From positions 1-13,451 of the forward strand of contig JAEWCF010000027.1 in assembly GCA_023390775.1 (NCBI GenBank): a stretch of DNA of 13,451 nt, in the 5' to 3' direction. Positions 7,897 to 13,451 of the stretch are shown here, one piece after another. Within the stretch, counting starts at the first letter, position 1; each line of letters begins with the position of its first letter. The DNA comes from Bacteroidota bacterium (lineage in GTDB: Bacteria; Bacteroidota; Bacteroidia; Flavobacteriales; Flavobacteriaceae). Below the pieces are notes generated by a model. It worked only from the letters and a program-made list of their open reading frames with translations, made no database searches and was not told the DNA's origin. A program made the position numbers and the translations under genes.

Positions 7897-8966
7897 ACGT
7901 AGGGATATTGAGGATGAAAATTACGTTTTCAATATCCTTCCTGTTTTGCTTTTTCGTTGTTGGTGCGCAAGAACCGATGCACGTGTTTTACAACGCCGAC
8001 TCGACCCTGACCGGCTATCGCGAAAGGGACGTCACCGTCCTCTTTAAACCGCGTTTTACGGGGACGCTCCACCCCGCAAAAAAGGTGGACCATGTTGCCG
8101 CAGTGATGGAGGCGACGCCCGATGGATGGCGCGGGTTCCATATTAACCGAAAGGGAAAAAGGTTTGGTACCGACAGCATCTACATGCTCGAGGCCATGCT
8201 GGATTGCAAGAGCGAGGGCCATATCAGGTTCAGGAATCCCAAAACCCAATTAATGGGTGTCTTCAACAGGCACGGAAAAGTGGCGATACCCGCGCGATTC
8301 AATTATATCGGTCCCCTGACCAACGGACATGCCTTTGCGCTTCTCGGTGCCAAAAAGGATACTACCGATATTGAACACCCCAGTTATATTGGTGGCCACC
8401 ATGTTTTGGTCGATACGCTCGGCAATATCGTACTGGACGATTATAAAACGGGAGACCACAACCTTCTCTCGTTGCAAAAATCGGCGAATAGGAATGACGA
8501 TCCCGACCGGGACTGGTTTGCGACAAGCGACGGTTCCTTCATTTCCATGACCGACTACAGAAAAGAATTCAAAAATTGGCTCACGAGCGTCTTGCTCCCC
8601 GGACTGACCCGGCAAAAATTGGTGCGCCACTCGTTATCGCAACTTGCGACCTGGAACGGCGAATGGGCCCATGTGCCCGCCCGGGAATGGCTGCGCGGGA
8701 ATTTCAAAAGAGTCCGGCAGGCCCTATCGGCGGTGGGCAAACAATCGGAGTGCAATATCTCCAACACGGGACTGAATTATTTTATACACGATTTGGCTGA
8801 ATTCGATGCGTATCTGGACAATTGCGGCAACGCGAGGGACGACGTCTACCCCGTCTTTTCGGTATCCGTCCCCCGGCAGGGAAATCTTTCGGGCCACGAA
8901 GATCAATTCGAATTCCTTCGGACCAAGCAGGGCTACAGGCTCATCTCGGCCACCCTGGCACAATAG
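7893..8966 (+). CDS. Secreted WG-repeat-like protein of unknown function
   Basis: I do not recognise the full-length family. The ATG at 7893 overlaps the TGA of the CotH gene (ATGA), which suggests translational coupling. An in-frame ATG at 7914 gives the more compact signal peptide MKITFSISFLFCFFVVGAQ, and either start yields an exported protein. At about residues 117-152 there is one WG-type repeat ('LMGVFNRHGKVAIPARFNYI', then 'FALLG'), with a degenerate second copy near 170-187 ('VLVDTLGNIVLDDYK'). The rest (~210-357) is charged and mixed, without membrane segments or a T9SS sorting domain, so a periplasmic location is most likely. Two cysteines lie about 60 residues apart in the C-terminal half (near 288 and 310 there are 'SECNI' and 'LDNCG'). 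Coupling to the CotH gene hints at a shared process, but nothing in the sequence shows which. Confidence 0.8.
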   Translation: MNVGILRMKITFSISFLFCFFVVGAQEPMHVFYNADSTLTGYRERDVTVLFKPRFTGTLHPAKKVDHVAAVMEATPDGWRGFHINRKGKRFGTDSIYMLEAMLDCKSEGHIRFRNPKTQLMGVFNRHGKVAIPARFNYIGPLTNGHAFALLGAKKDTTDIEHPSYIGGHHVLVDTLGNIVLDDYKTGDHNLLSLQKSANRNDDPDRDWFATSDGSFISMTDYRKEFKNWLTSVLLPGLTRQKLVRHSLSQLATWNGEWAHVPAREWLRGNFKRVRQALSAVGKQSECNISNTGLNYFIHDLAEFDAYLDNCGNARDDVYPVFSVSVPRQGNLSGHEDQFEFLRTKQGYRLISATLAQ

Positions 8967-9030
8967 GCCAATTTTTTCCTAAAGTCGGTCATTGAGGTCA
9001 TTTTGATCGGGATTCCGGCGTTATGACTCC

Positions 9031-9558
9031 ATGAAGCCACGGACGATCCTTACCATCGGGCATTCCACCCACTCCTACGAGGAATTTCTCGCAATGTTGC
9101 AGTCACACGGTGTCCAATGCGTTGCCGACGTCCGGCATTTTCCCGGCTCGCGAAAATTTCCGCATTTCAATACCGATGCGCTTTCACATAGCCTTGCGGC
9201 AGATGGAATCGGGTACCGGCATTTTATCGATCTGGGCGGAAGGCGCAAACCCTTGCCCGACTCTGCCAATACGGCCTGGCGCCATGAGGCTTTCCGCGGT
9301 TACGCCGATTACATGCAGACTTGGGCATTCCGGCGGGCGATCCTGGATCTCGAGCAACTGGCCGAAAGACAAATGGTGGCCTATATGTGTTCGGAAGCGG
9401 TCTGGTGGCGTTGCCATCGCGCCATGATTTCCGATTACCTGAAATCCCGCGGCTGGCAGGTGCTGCACATCATGGGTGCCTCGACCGCGCGGGAACATCC
9501 GTACACGGCGCCGGCGCGGATCGAATACGGAGTGTTGACCTATGCGCCGGGGCATTGA
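9031..9558 (+). CDS. DUF488 family protein
   Basis: This is a 175-aa cytoplasmic protein with the complete DUF488 pattern: 'ILTIGHSTHSYEEFLAML' at the N-terminus, 'VADVRHFPGSRKFPHFN' (the conserved D-V-R-x-x-P-x-S segment), 'YRHFIDLGGRR' and 'GYADYM' in the middle, and the signature 'CSEAVWWRCHR' (C-x-E...C-H-R) near residues 130-140. The length matches the family. The biochemical function of DUF488 is not firmly established, and the conserved cysteines and histidine suggest a catalytic or metal site. The ATG at 9031 begins the conserved domain within a few residues. The gene lies 64 bp after the WG-like gene in the same direction, probably with its own promoter. It belongs with the following small stress-type genes only by position. 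Confidence 0.9.
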   Translation: MKPRTILTIGHSTHSYEEFLAMLQSHGVQCVADVRHFPGSRKFPHFNTDALSHSLAADGIGYRHFIDLGGRRKPLPDSANTAWRHEAFRGYADYMQTWAFRRAILDLEQLAERQMVAYMCSEAVWWRCHRAMISDYLKSRGWQVLHIMGASTAREHPYTAPARIEYGVLTYAPGH

Positions 9559-9643
9559 CGGTCCTCCAGGTATTGTTTATTGCATTTCTTCCCCCGCATC
9601 GAATAATTCCGTAAATTAGGGAGACATTTCAAAAATACAAGCG

Positions 9644-9829
9644 ATGCCCTGGTACCACGGCGACTATCCGCCCTCCTATAAGAATCAGCCTGAACACATA
9701 CGCGAAAAAGCGGTCGAGATCGCAAACGCCATGCTTGAGGAGGGTGCGGACGAAGGCGTCGCGATTGCCACGGGGCTCAAACGCGCCCGCGAATTCTACG
9801 AAGGCGGCGGGGATACGGAAGAAGAATGA
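9644..9829 (+). CDS. Small protein resembling the YdaT N-terminal module
   Basis: This 61-aa acidic protein starts 'MPWYHGDYPPSYKNQPEHIR', continues 'EKAVEIANAMLEEGADEG', then 'VAIATGLKRAREF', and ends in an acidic tail (GGGDTEEE). The pattern MPW-x-x-x-D-Y-P-x-S-x-K-N, then A-I-E-I-A-N-A-x-L-E-E-G and A-I-A-x-A-x-x-x-A, is what I recall from the N-terminus of Bacillus YdaT-like general-stress proteins, which often carry a DUF2188 domain after it. Here only the N-terminal module exists. It should fold as two or three helices. A TAAATTAG box at 9612-9619, 24 bp before the start, may be its -7 element. The match to a named family is from memory and should be treated as moderate. Confidence 0.75.
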   Translation: MPWYHGDYPPSYKNQPEHIREKAVEIANAMLEEGADEGVAIATGLKRAREFYEGGGDTEEE

Positions 9830-9885
9830 TTTTCACAATTTGACCGTTATCGGTTAGGCTGAATTATCAAGTTTACAATAAAAAC

Positions 9886-10311
9886 ATGAACAGGAAAGGG
9901 CCCATTATCATTATTGAGGACGATCTCGACGACCAGGAAGTTCTGCAGGCGGCATTCGATTCACTTAACTACGGGAATGAGGTTTTGTTCTTCAACGACG
10001 GCGATATCGCCCTGGAGTACCTCACGGATGTCGAAATCGAGCCCTTTATCATCTTTTCGGACATCAACATGCCCAAGTTGAGCGGCATCGAACTCCGCGA
10101 GAAGATCCACCAGAACGAACAGCTTCGGTTAAAGTCGATCCCGTTCCTGTTTTTCTCGACCAGTGCCGAGCAAAAGCACGTCGTGGACGCCTATTCCAAG
10201 TCGGCACAGGGATTTTTCATAAAGCCTACCAGCTACGCCGAGATTCGGGAGACAATGAAAATCATTCTCGATTACTGGCTCAAGTGCGTATCGCCCAATT
10301 ACATCAAATAG
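9886..10311 (+). CDS. Single-domain response regulator (CheY/Rcp1-like receiver)
   Basis: This 141-aa protein is a receiver domain with no output domain. The acidic pocket is in 'IIIIEDDLDDQEVL' (D12, D13), the phospho-acceptor is D59 in 'IIFSDINMPKLSG', the switch Ser/Thr is S91 in 'FLFFSTSAEQ', and the conserved lysine is K113 in 'FFIKPTS'. The extended alpha4 insertion and the 'DDLDDQ' start resemble the Rcp1 branch that partners with PAS/phytochrome-type histidine kinases. It therefore probably relays phosphate or acts by protein contact rather than binding DNA. The stop codon is one base before the start of the Nudix gene, so the two are likely co-transcribed. The cognate kinase is unknown; the PAS protein at the left edge is too far away to be assigned. 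Confidence 0.95.
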   Translation: MNRKGPIIIIEDDLDDQEVLQAAFDSLNYGNEVLFFNDGDIALEYLTDVEIEPFIIFSDINMPKLSGIELREKIHQNEQLRLKSIPFLFFSTSAEQKHVVDAYSKSAQGFFIKPTSYAEIRETMKIILDYWLKCVSPNYIK

Positions 10312-10312
10312 G

Positions 10313-10804
10313 ATGAAACAAAGCGCCGGAATCCTTGCGTGGTACAGGCGCGAAAGCGGACCCTACGTGCTGCTTGTCCATCCCGGCGGCCCTTTCTGGA
10401 AAAACAAGGATGCCGGAAGCTGGTCCCTGCCCAAAGGCGAGTTTGAAGCGGGAGAGGATCCCCTGGCCGCGGCAAAACGCGAATTCAGGGAGGAAACGGG
10501 TTTGGAAGTTTCGGGGATTTTTGTGCCGATGTAGCCGGTAAACATAAAATCGGGAAAAGTCATCCATGCTTTTGCGGTTGAATTCGAGGCAGAGCTGAAA
10601 CATTTTAGAAGCAACGACTTTGAAATGGAATGGCCTCCGCGATCGGGCAAAATGATGCGGTTTCCCGAGGTTGATCGCGCCGAATACTTCCCGCTATCCC
10701 AAGCCAGGAACAAAATCAATGCGGGCCAGTTGCCGATTCTGGACCAACTCGGGCCCCTGACCGGATCTTCGGGCAATGACGGATCTTCAGGCACGGCGTC
10801 ATAA
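10313..10804 (+). pseudogene. Nudix hydrolase interrupted by in-frame amber codon
   Basis: From the ATG at 10313, one frame encodes a Nudix protein for 163 codons, but codon 74 is TAG (10532-10534). The first 73 residues contain 'SAGILAWYR', 'GSWSLPKGEFEAGEDP' and 'AAAKREFREETGLEV'. Together these form a complete Nudix box (G-x5-E-x7-REFREETGL) with all metal-binding glutamates. After the TAG the same frame continues with normal family sequence ('IKSGKVIHAFAVEFEAEL', 'FEMEWPPRSGKMMRFPEVDRAEYF', 'ARNKINAGQLPILDQL') and a Gly-Ser tail. A single CAG-to-TAG change would explain it. The truncated product would lack half the fold. It overlaps nothing and starts one base after the response regulator stop. 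Intact relatives hydrolyse nucleoside-diphosphate compounds; the substrate here cannot be told. Sequencing error and readthrough are alternatives to true inactivation. Confidence 0.85.
10763..10792 (+). repeat. Short in-frame tandem repeat at the Nudix 3' end
   Basis: GGATCTTC occurs at 10763-10770 and again at 10781-10788, an 18-bp period (six codons), with similar flanks on both sides. In the Nudix frame it encodes Gly-Ser-Ser-Gly twice, making a flexible tail just before the TAA at 10802-10804. Confidence 0.5.
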
Positions 10805-10931
10805 AACGCAATTTTAGCGAGGAAAGCCGTTCGGGGAATTGAGCCGGCAAGGCCGGCAGTAAAAATCCCGAAAAATGGTTGGAGATAAGGATTAATCATT
10901 AACTTGGTCGCACGGGCTTAAACGTTATTTA

Positions 10932-11531
10932 ATGATGATCTCCGAACTCCTCCTCAAACCCAGGCAATTCTACCGCAATTTCGAATCGGTCTACAATCAT
11001 TCGCACGTCGTATTTTTAATCGTGGCGGCAGGTATCGCGCGGGCTTTCGACCGGGCCATCTCAAAAAGCCAGGGCGACACCTGGGAGTTGGCGAGCGTGA
11101 TCTGGTTTTCCATCATCATCGGTGCGCTGCTGGGCTGGATGGCTTTTTATATCTACGCGGCCCTTGTCAGCTGGACCAGTGAGTGGATTGGGGGCAAGAT
11201 TTCAACCCGGGAAGCCGTTGGGGTGATGGCCTATGCGGCCATCCCGATGGTCTTTTCAATGATTTTCCTGGCGGTTCAGATTGCGCTGTACGGCAACGAG
11301 GTTTTTCAATCGGAAGTCGCCTATGGCATCGAGGACACGCATTTCTACATATACTTCGGGCTATTCCTGGTCCAGGCCCTGCTTGGATTGTACAGTTTCA
11401 TACTGTTCGTGATCGGGCTATCTGAAATCCAGAACATTGGAACAGGCAGGGCGCTGCTAAATGCGTTCATGCCGGTCCTTTTCCTGCTCGCGATCGCCGC
11501 AGTATTGATTGTGGTAATGAGTATCGTTTAA
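10932..11531 (+). CDS. Yip1-family integral membrane protein
   Basis: This 199-aa protein starts with a cytoplasmic segment containing 'LLLKPRQFYRNF', the usual Yip1/DUF1282 lead-in in bacteria ('KP...F'). The strongly hydrophobic stretches are at about residues 54-80, 97-119, 139-162 and 176-198, with a shorter one near 26-38. The conserved 'GGKISTREAVGVMAYAAIPMVFSM' region at about 87-110 is the core of the family: a G-G-x-x-x loop followed by a helix with 'A-Y-x-x-x-P'. The bacterial members are inner-membrane proteins of unknown function. The lipoprotein gene follows after 9 bp, so the two probably form an operon. The initiator may be the first or second Met. Confidence 0.88.
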   Translation: MMISELLLKPRQFYRNFESVYNHSHVVFLIVAAGIARAFDRAISKSQGDTWELASVIWFSIIIGALLGWMAFYIYAALVSWTSEWIGGKISTREAVGVMAYAAIPMVFSMIFLAVQIALYGNEVFQSEVAYGIEDTHFYIYFGLFLVQALLGLYSFILFVIGLSEIQNIGTGRALLNAFMPVLFLLAIAAVLIVVMSIV

Positions 11532-11540
11532 TCACCACGT

Positions 11541-11951
11541 ATGATGATTCGGTCAACCTTACTTTTCGGCATCGTTGCGACCCTAGTCGTTTCATGCAGC
11601 CAGGAACGGGATTGCGGATGCGGGCCGGAGGCGCTTATTGTCGTGCTGGCGCCGGTAAGTGCAGATGGAGAACCGATGCTCACGTCAGCAAATTTCGATG
11701 CGATTTCAATCTCCATAAAATCCGATGAGGAGTATATTCCCTTTTTCGGTGCGCAGTACCTGGAGGATGAGCCGATTGCGCGAATCAAGTTCAGATTGGA
11801 AGCTTCCCCTGCCGATACGACCTTCGTCGACTGGAATCCTGCCGACCGCGATACCCTTACGCACACAAGCGACGAAAATGGCTCAATGATCAGAATTAAC
11901 GGGCATCCTTCGGCACCCGATGCGTCGGGGATCATCTATCTGCAAAAATAA
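11541..11951 (+). CDS. Predicted lipoprotein of unknown function
   Basis: This 136-aa protein has a clear type II signal peptide: a short basic start (MMIR), a hydrophobic core (STLLFGIVATL) and the lipobox VVSC with the modified cysteine at residue 19. The mature part begins 'SQERDCGCGPEA' with two more cysteines close by. It then has a beta-rich region ('LIVVLAPVSADG', 'FDAISISIKS', 'ARIKFRLEASP', 'SMIRINGHPSAPDASGIIYL'), which suggests a small beta-sandwich or surface-exposed lipoprotein. I do not recognise a named family. It starts 9 bp after the Yip1-family gene and is followed at once by a hairpin (11953-11994). Confidence 0.82.
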   Translation: MMIRSTLLFGIVATLVVSCSQERDCGCGPEALIVVLAPVSADGEPMLTSANFDAISISIKSDEEYIPFFGAQYLEDEPIARIKFRLEASPADTTFVDWNPADRDTLTHTSDENGSMIRINGHPSAPDASGIIYLQK

Positions 11952-11952
11952 A

Positions 11953-11994
11953 GGCCAATGCCACCAGATTGTTAATTGTCTGGGGCAATCGGCC
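11953..11994 (+). terminator. Imperfect hairpin after the lipoprotein stop
   Basis: The arms GGCC, TGCC and CCAGA (11953-11967) pair with TCTGG, GGCA and GGCC (11979-11994), with small bulges and a 10-nt loop TTGTTAATTG. It begins one base after the lipoprotein stop. No T-run follows, so it is not a classical intrinsic terminator. It may protect the 3' end of the Yip1-lipoprotein transcript or act with Rho. A 20-bp dyad (CCAGA-N3-TTAA-N3-TCTGG) at its centre could also be an operator. Confidence 0.4.
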
Positions 11995-12239
11995 AAACAT
12001 GGCTACCTTTGGCAAAAGATTTCAAAATGGGCACCGCGTTCCACATTATCGGCCAACCTAACACCAAGCCTTGCGGATTGTCCTATCGACTTGACGACAG
12101 TTTCCTGAAAAGTTCCAAGGAGTTCGTCCGGTAAACCTGCCAGGTCCCGGGCAGGCCACTCCGATTAATTTACTGTAACCGGGTAACCGATGCGCAATTG
12201 CATTCGGGACCATCGCGTTGCCCGCAACTTTAGGAACTA
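11995..12239. other. Intergenic region before the Rnk-like gene
   Basis: No coding region is convincing on either strand. There is a CCTGCC/GGCAGG stem at 12136-12155 with an 8-nt loop, followed by a tandem GTAACCG/GGTAACCG at about 12175-12189 and the palindrome GCAATTGC shortly after. No T-tract follows any of them. The leader of the downstream gene should lie here. A weak AGGA (12232-12235) sits just before the ATG at 12240. Confidence 0.4.
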
Positions 12240-12614
12240 ATGGAACAATCTATAATCTTGAGCACCGGAATTTACGATTTGATCAAGGACCAAATACGAC
12301 GGCGAAAGGTCACGCCCGAACAGGCCGAAATGCTGACCGCCGAACTCCGCCACGCTACCCAGGTGCGGCGCAACGACCTTCCGGATAACATTGTGGATAT
12401 CAACACGAAAGTTACCGTGCGTTACCCCGAAATTGGCGAGGAACACATCCATAGGTTTGTTAAACCCGGAAAACAAAAACTAAAGCACCGGACCGAATCG
12501 ATCATGACGCCGATCGGGATCGCCTTGGCGGGATATCCGGAAGGCGCGCGCATAAAATGGCCCTTTCCCGAAGGCGAACGGGAAATTGAAGTTGTGAGGG
12601 TGGAAAAATTCTGA
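12240..12614 (+). CDS. GreA/GreB-C domain protein, Rnk-like
   Basis: This 124-aa protein has a short helical N-terminus (1-~50: 'IYDLIKDQIRRRKVTPEQAEML', 'AELRHATQVRRNDLP') and a C-terminal GreA/GreB FKBP-like domain (~50-124: 'VDINTKVTVRYPE', 'RTESIMTPIGIALAGYPEGARIKW', 'PFPEGEREIEVVRVE'). The 'TPIGIALAGYPEGARIKWPFPEG' part is the family signature. The N-terminus is too short for the long coiled coil of a true GreA (about 158 aa), so this resembles Rnk. Rnk-type proteins bind RNA polymerase in the secondary channel region and compete with Gre factors and DksA. In Bacteroidota they are usually annotated as GreA/GreB-family or nucleoside-diphosphate-kinase regulators. It is a single-gene unit ended by the terminator at 12618-12645. 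Confidence 0.88.
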   Translation: MEQSIILSTGIYDLIKDQIRRRKVTPEQAEMLTAELRHATQVRRNDLPDNIVDINTKVTVRYPEIGEEHIHRFVKPGKQKLKHRTESIMTPIGIALAGYPEGARIKWPFPEGEREIEVVRVEKF

Positions 12615-12617
12615 TTT

Positions 12618-12645
12618 AAAGGCTGCTTTTGCAGCCTTTTTTTTT
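12618..12645 (+). terminator. Strong Rho-independent terminator
   Basis: The stem is AAAGGCTGC / GCAGCCTTT around a TTTT loop, and the 3' arm runs into nine consecutive T residues (12637-12645). It starts 4 bp after the stop of the Rnk-like gene. It lies between convergent genes, but the T-tract is only on the plus strand. Confidence 0.92.
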
Positions 12646-12659
12646 AGAAGCGCATGGTC

Positions 12660-12971
12660 TCATTCATGACCGGGATGCGTCCGCAAACGCGCGACAAGGG
12701 CATTGGTTCCCTCGTCTGCCGAAATCCCGTATCCGTTTACGAGCGTACCCTTTACGCCGAAGCGCTCCGATGAAATCGCGTAGAGTACGGCCTGGTCGTC
12801 TGGGTTGGTCGCGCCTTCAAACCTGAAGACCTGGTCGATCCTGAAATCTTCCGGTGGCAATGGCCCGGCCGATCCACACACAAGGCAGTCGCCGCGGACA
12901 TTGAGGTCCTGGGTATATCCCTGCTCGCGGAGGTTCTTGAGGGTATCGACCAAAGTGACGTATTTGTTCAT
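12660..12971 (-). CDS. Small protein of the family misnamed 'phosphoribosylpyrophosphate synthetase'
   Basis: This 103-aa protein opens 'MNKYVTLVDTLKNLREQGYT', followed by 'LNVRGDCLVCGS', 'LPPEDFRIDQVFRFEGATNPDDQAVLYAISS' and 'GVKGTLVNGYGISADE'. This matches the small ~100-aa Bacteroidota family that databases often label phosphoribosylpyrophosphate synthetase. It is far too short for a real PRPP synthetase (about 310 aa) and lacks the PRPP-binding loop, so the name should not be taken as function. Visible traits are a C-x-x-C pair (near 29-32) that might bind metal, and a conserved 'FRFEGxTNPDDxAVLYAISS' core. It begins 11 bp after the stop of the luciferase-like gene, so both are in one operon. 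Recognition of the family is from memory. Confidence 0.85.
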   Translation of the reverse strand: MNKYVTLVDTLKNLREQGYTQDLNVRGDCLVCGSAGPLPPEDFRIDQVFRFEGATNPDDQAVLYAISSERFGVKGTLVNGYGISADEGTNALVARLRTHPGHE

Positions 12972-12982
12972 GATGCTGTGTA

Positions 12983-13451
12983 TTATGATGTTGCCTTGCG
13001 GATCTCCGGGACCACTTTCGTCCCGAAGAGTTCGATCGATTTCATCACCAAAGCGTGCGGTGTGGTCCCCAAACTGGCCTGCGCCATGAATCGGGTGTTG
13101 CCGAAGAGTTCATGCTGGTAAAGGATCTTGTCGATGACCTGCTGCGGGCTGCCTACCATCAGGGCCGCCTTGGGTGACCTCAGGTATTCATATTGTTGCC
13201 GCGAGAGTTTTGCCCAACCCCTGTCCCGGCCCACGCGCTCCATCATTGCGGCGTAATGCGGAAAGAAATCGTCGGCTGCACGTCGCGAATCGGTTCCGAT
13301 GAACATATGATTGTTGACTCCGAACTTTGGATTGTCAAACCCCGATTTACGGGCCGTTTCCTTGTAAAGATTGGCAAAAGGAACGAACTGTTCCGGCATT
13401 CCCCCGATGATCGCCAGCATAAGCGGAAGCCGCAACGTTGCGGCCCTAATG
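12983..13451 (-). CDS. Luciferase-like (LLM class) flavin-dependent monooxygenase, C-terminal part
   Basis: The frame is open to the right edge. The TTG at 13435 is not the true start, because sense sequence ('RAAT' before 'LRLPLMLAIIGG') continues upstream. The visible ~155 residues are the C-terminal part of a bacterial-luciferase-like TIM barrel: 'PLMLAIIGGMPEQFVPFANLYKE', 'FGVNNHMFIGTDSRRAADDFFPHYAAMMERVGRDRGW', 'LMVGSPQQVIDKILYQHELFGNTRFMAQASLGTTPHALVMKSIELFGTKVVPEIRK'. The 'GSPQQVIDKI' and 'H..VM.SIELFGT.V.P' segments are typical of LLM-class oxidoreductases using FMN/F420-type cofactors. The substrate is unknown. The downstream partner is the small protein at 12660-12971. Confidence 0.92.
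   Translation of the reverse strand, partial: IRAATLRLPLMLAIIGGMPEQFVPFANLYKETARKSGFDNPKFGVNNHMFIGTDSRRAADDFFPHYAAMMERVGRDRGWAKLSRQQYEYLRSPKAALMVGSPQQVIDKILYQHELFGNTRFMAQASLGTTPHALVMKSIELFGTKVVPEIRKATS

Noticed and set aside
9031..9829. DUF488 gene plus small downstream gene as a toxin-antitoxin pair
   Set aside because: The two genes are 85 bp apart, neither matches a known toxin or antitoxin family, and the small protein resembles a stress-protein module.
10843..10857. GCCGGC-AAG-GCCGGC as a terminator of the Nudix gene
   Set aside because: The arms could pair, but the loop is only 3 nt, each arm is itself palindromic, and no T-run follows. It may be only a local GC repeat.
10363..10899. 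Minus-strand open frame of 178 codons opposite the Nudix gene
   Set aside because: It has no motif and has shadow-like composition. The plus strand encodes clear Nudix sequence on both sides of the amber codon.
11920..12108. Short plus-strand frame overlapping the lipoprotein end
   Set aside because: It overlaps the lipoprotein in another frame and crosses the hairpin region, with no motif or plausible start context.
13424..13435. TTG at 13435 as the true start of the luciferase-like gene
   Set aside because: Family-like sense sequence continues upstream in the same frame to the window edge, and the N-terminal half of the barrel would be missing.

Overview
The window looks like a chromosomal segment of a Bacteroidota bacterium, most likely a Flavobacteriales-type lineage. 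The clearest signs are three secreted proteins that end in the type IX secretion (T9SS) type A sorting domain (YPNP or FPNP motif, a 'LYDAAGKRV'-like strand, then 'GLxxGxYxx'), a perfect TAnnTTTG-type -7 element, and small families typical of Bacteroidota, such as the ~100-aa protein misnamed 'phosphoribosylpyrophosphate synthetase'. Base composition is moderately GC-rich in genes and AT-rich between them.

Left part (1-1390, minus strand): the 5' part of a PAS-domain signalling protein runs off the left edge. Next to it is a broken locus in which the start of a TPR protein is joined, out of frame, to the end of a BNR/Asp-box T9SS protein. A UUCG-loop terminator ends this locus. An AT-rich 398-bp intergenic region with repeats follows.

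Centre (1789-8966, plus strand): a secreted right-handed beta-helix protein, then a very large (1408 aa) multidomain secreted protein built around a CotH kinase-like domain. Overlapping its stop codon is a secreted WG-repeat-like protein of unknown function. These form the cell-surface/secretome half of the window.

Right part (9031-12614, plus strand): small cytoplasmic or envelope genes. They are a DUF488 protein, a 61-aa YdaT-N-like protein, a single-domain response regulator, a Nudix hydrolase split by an in-frame amber codon, a Yip1-family membrane protein with a downstream lipoprotein, and a GreA/GreB-C (Rnk-like) RNA-polymerase-binding protein followed by a strong terminator.

Right edge (12660-13451, minus strand): a two-gene operon, a luciferase-like flavin monooxygenase (truncated by the window edge) and the small 'PRPP synthetase'-named protein 11 bp downstream.

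I see no CRISPR array, tRNA, rRNA, insertion sequence, phage or defence cassette. The most unusual items are the TPR/BNR chimeric pseudogene, the amber-interrupted Nudix gene, and the architecture of the CotH protein. I do not see a convincing undescribed multi-gene system.
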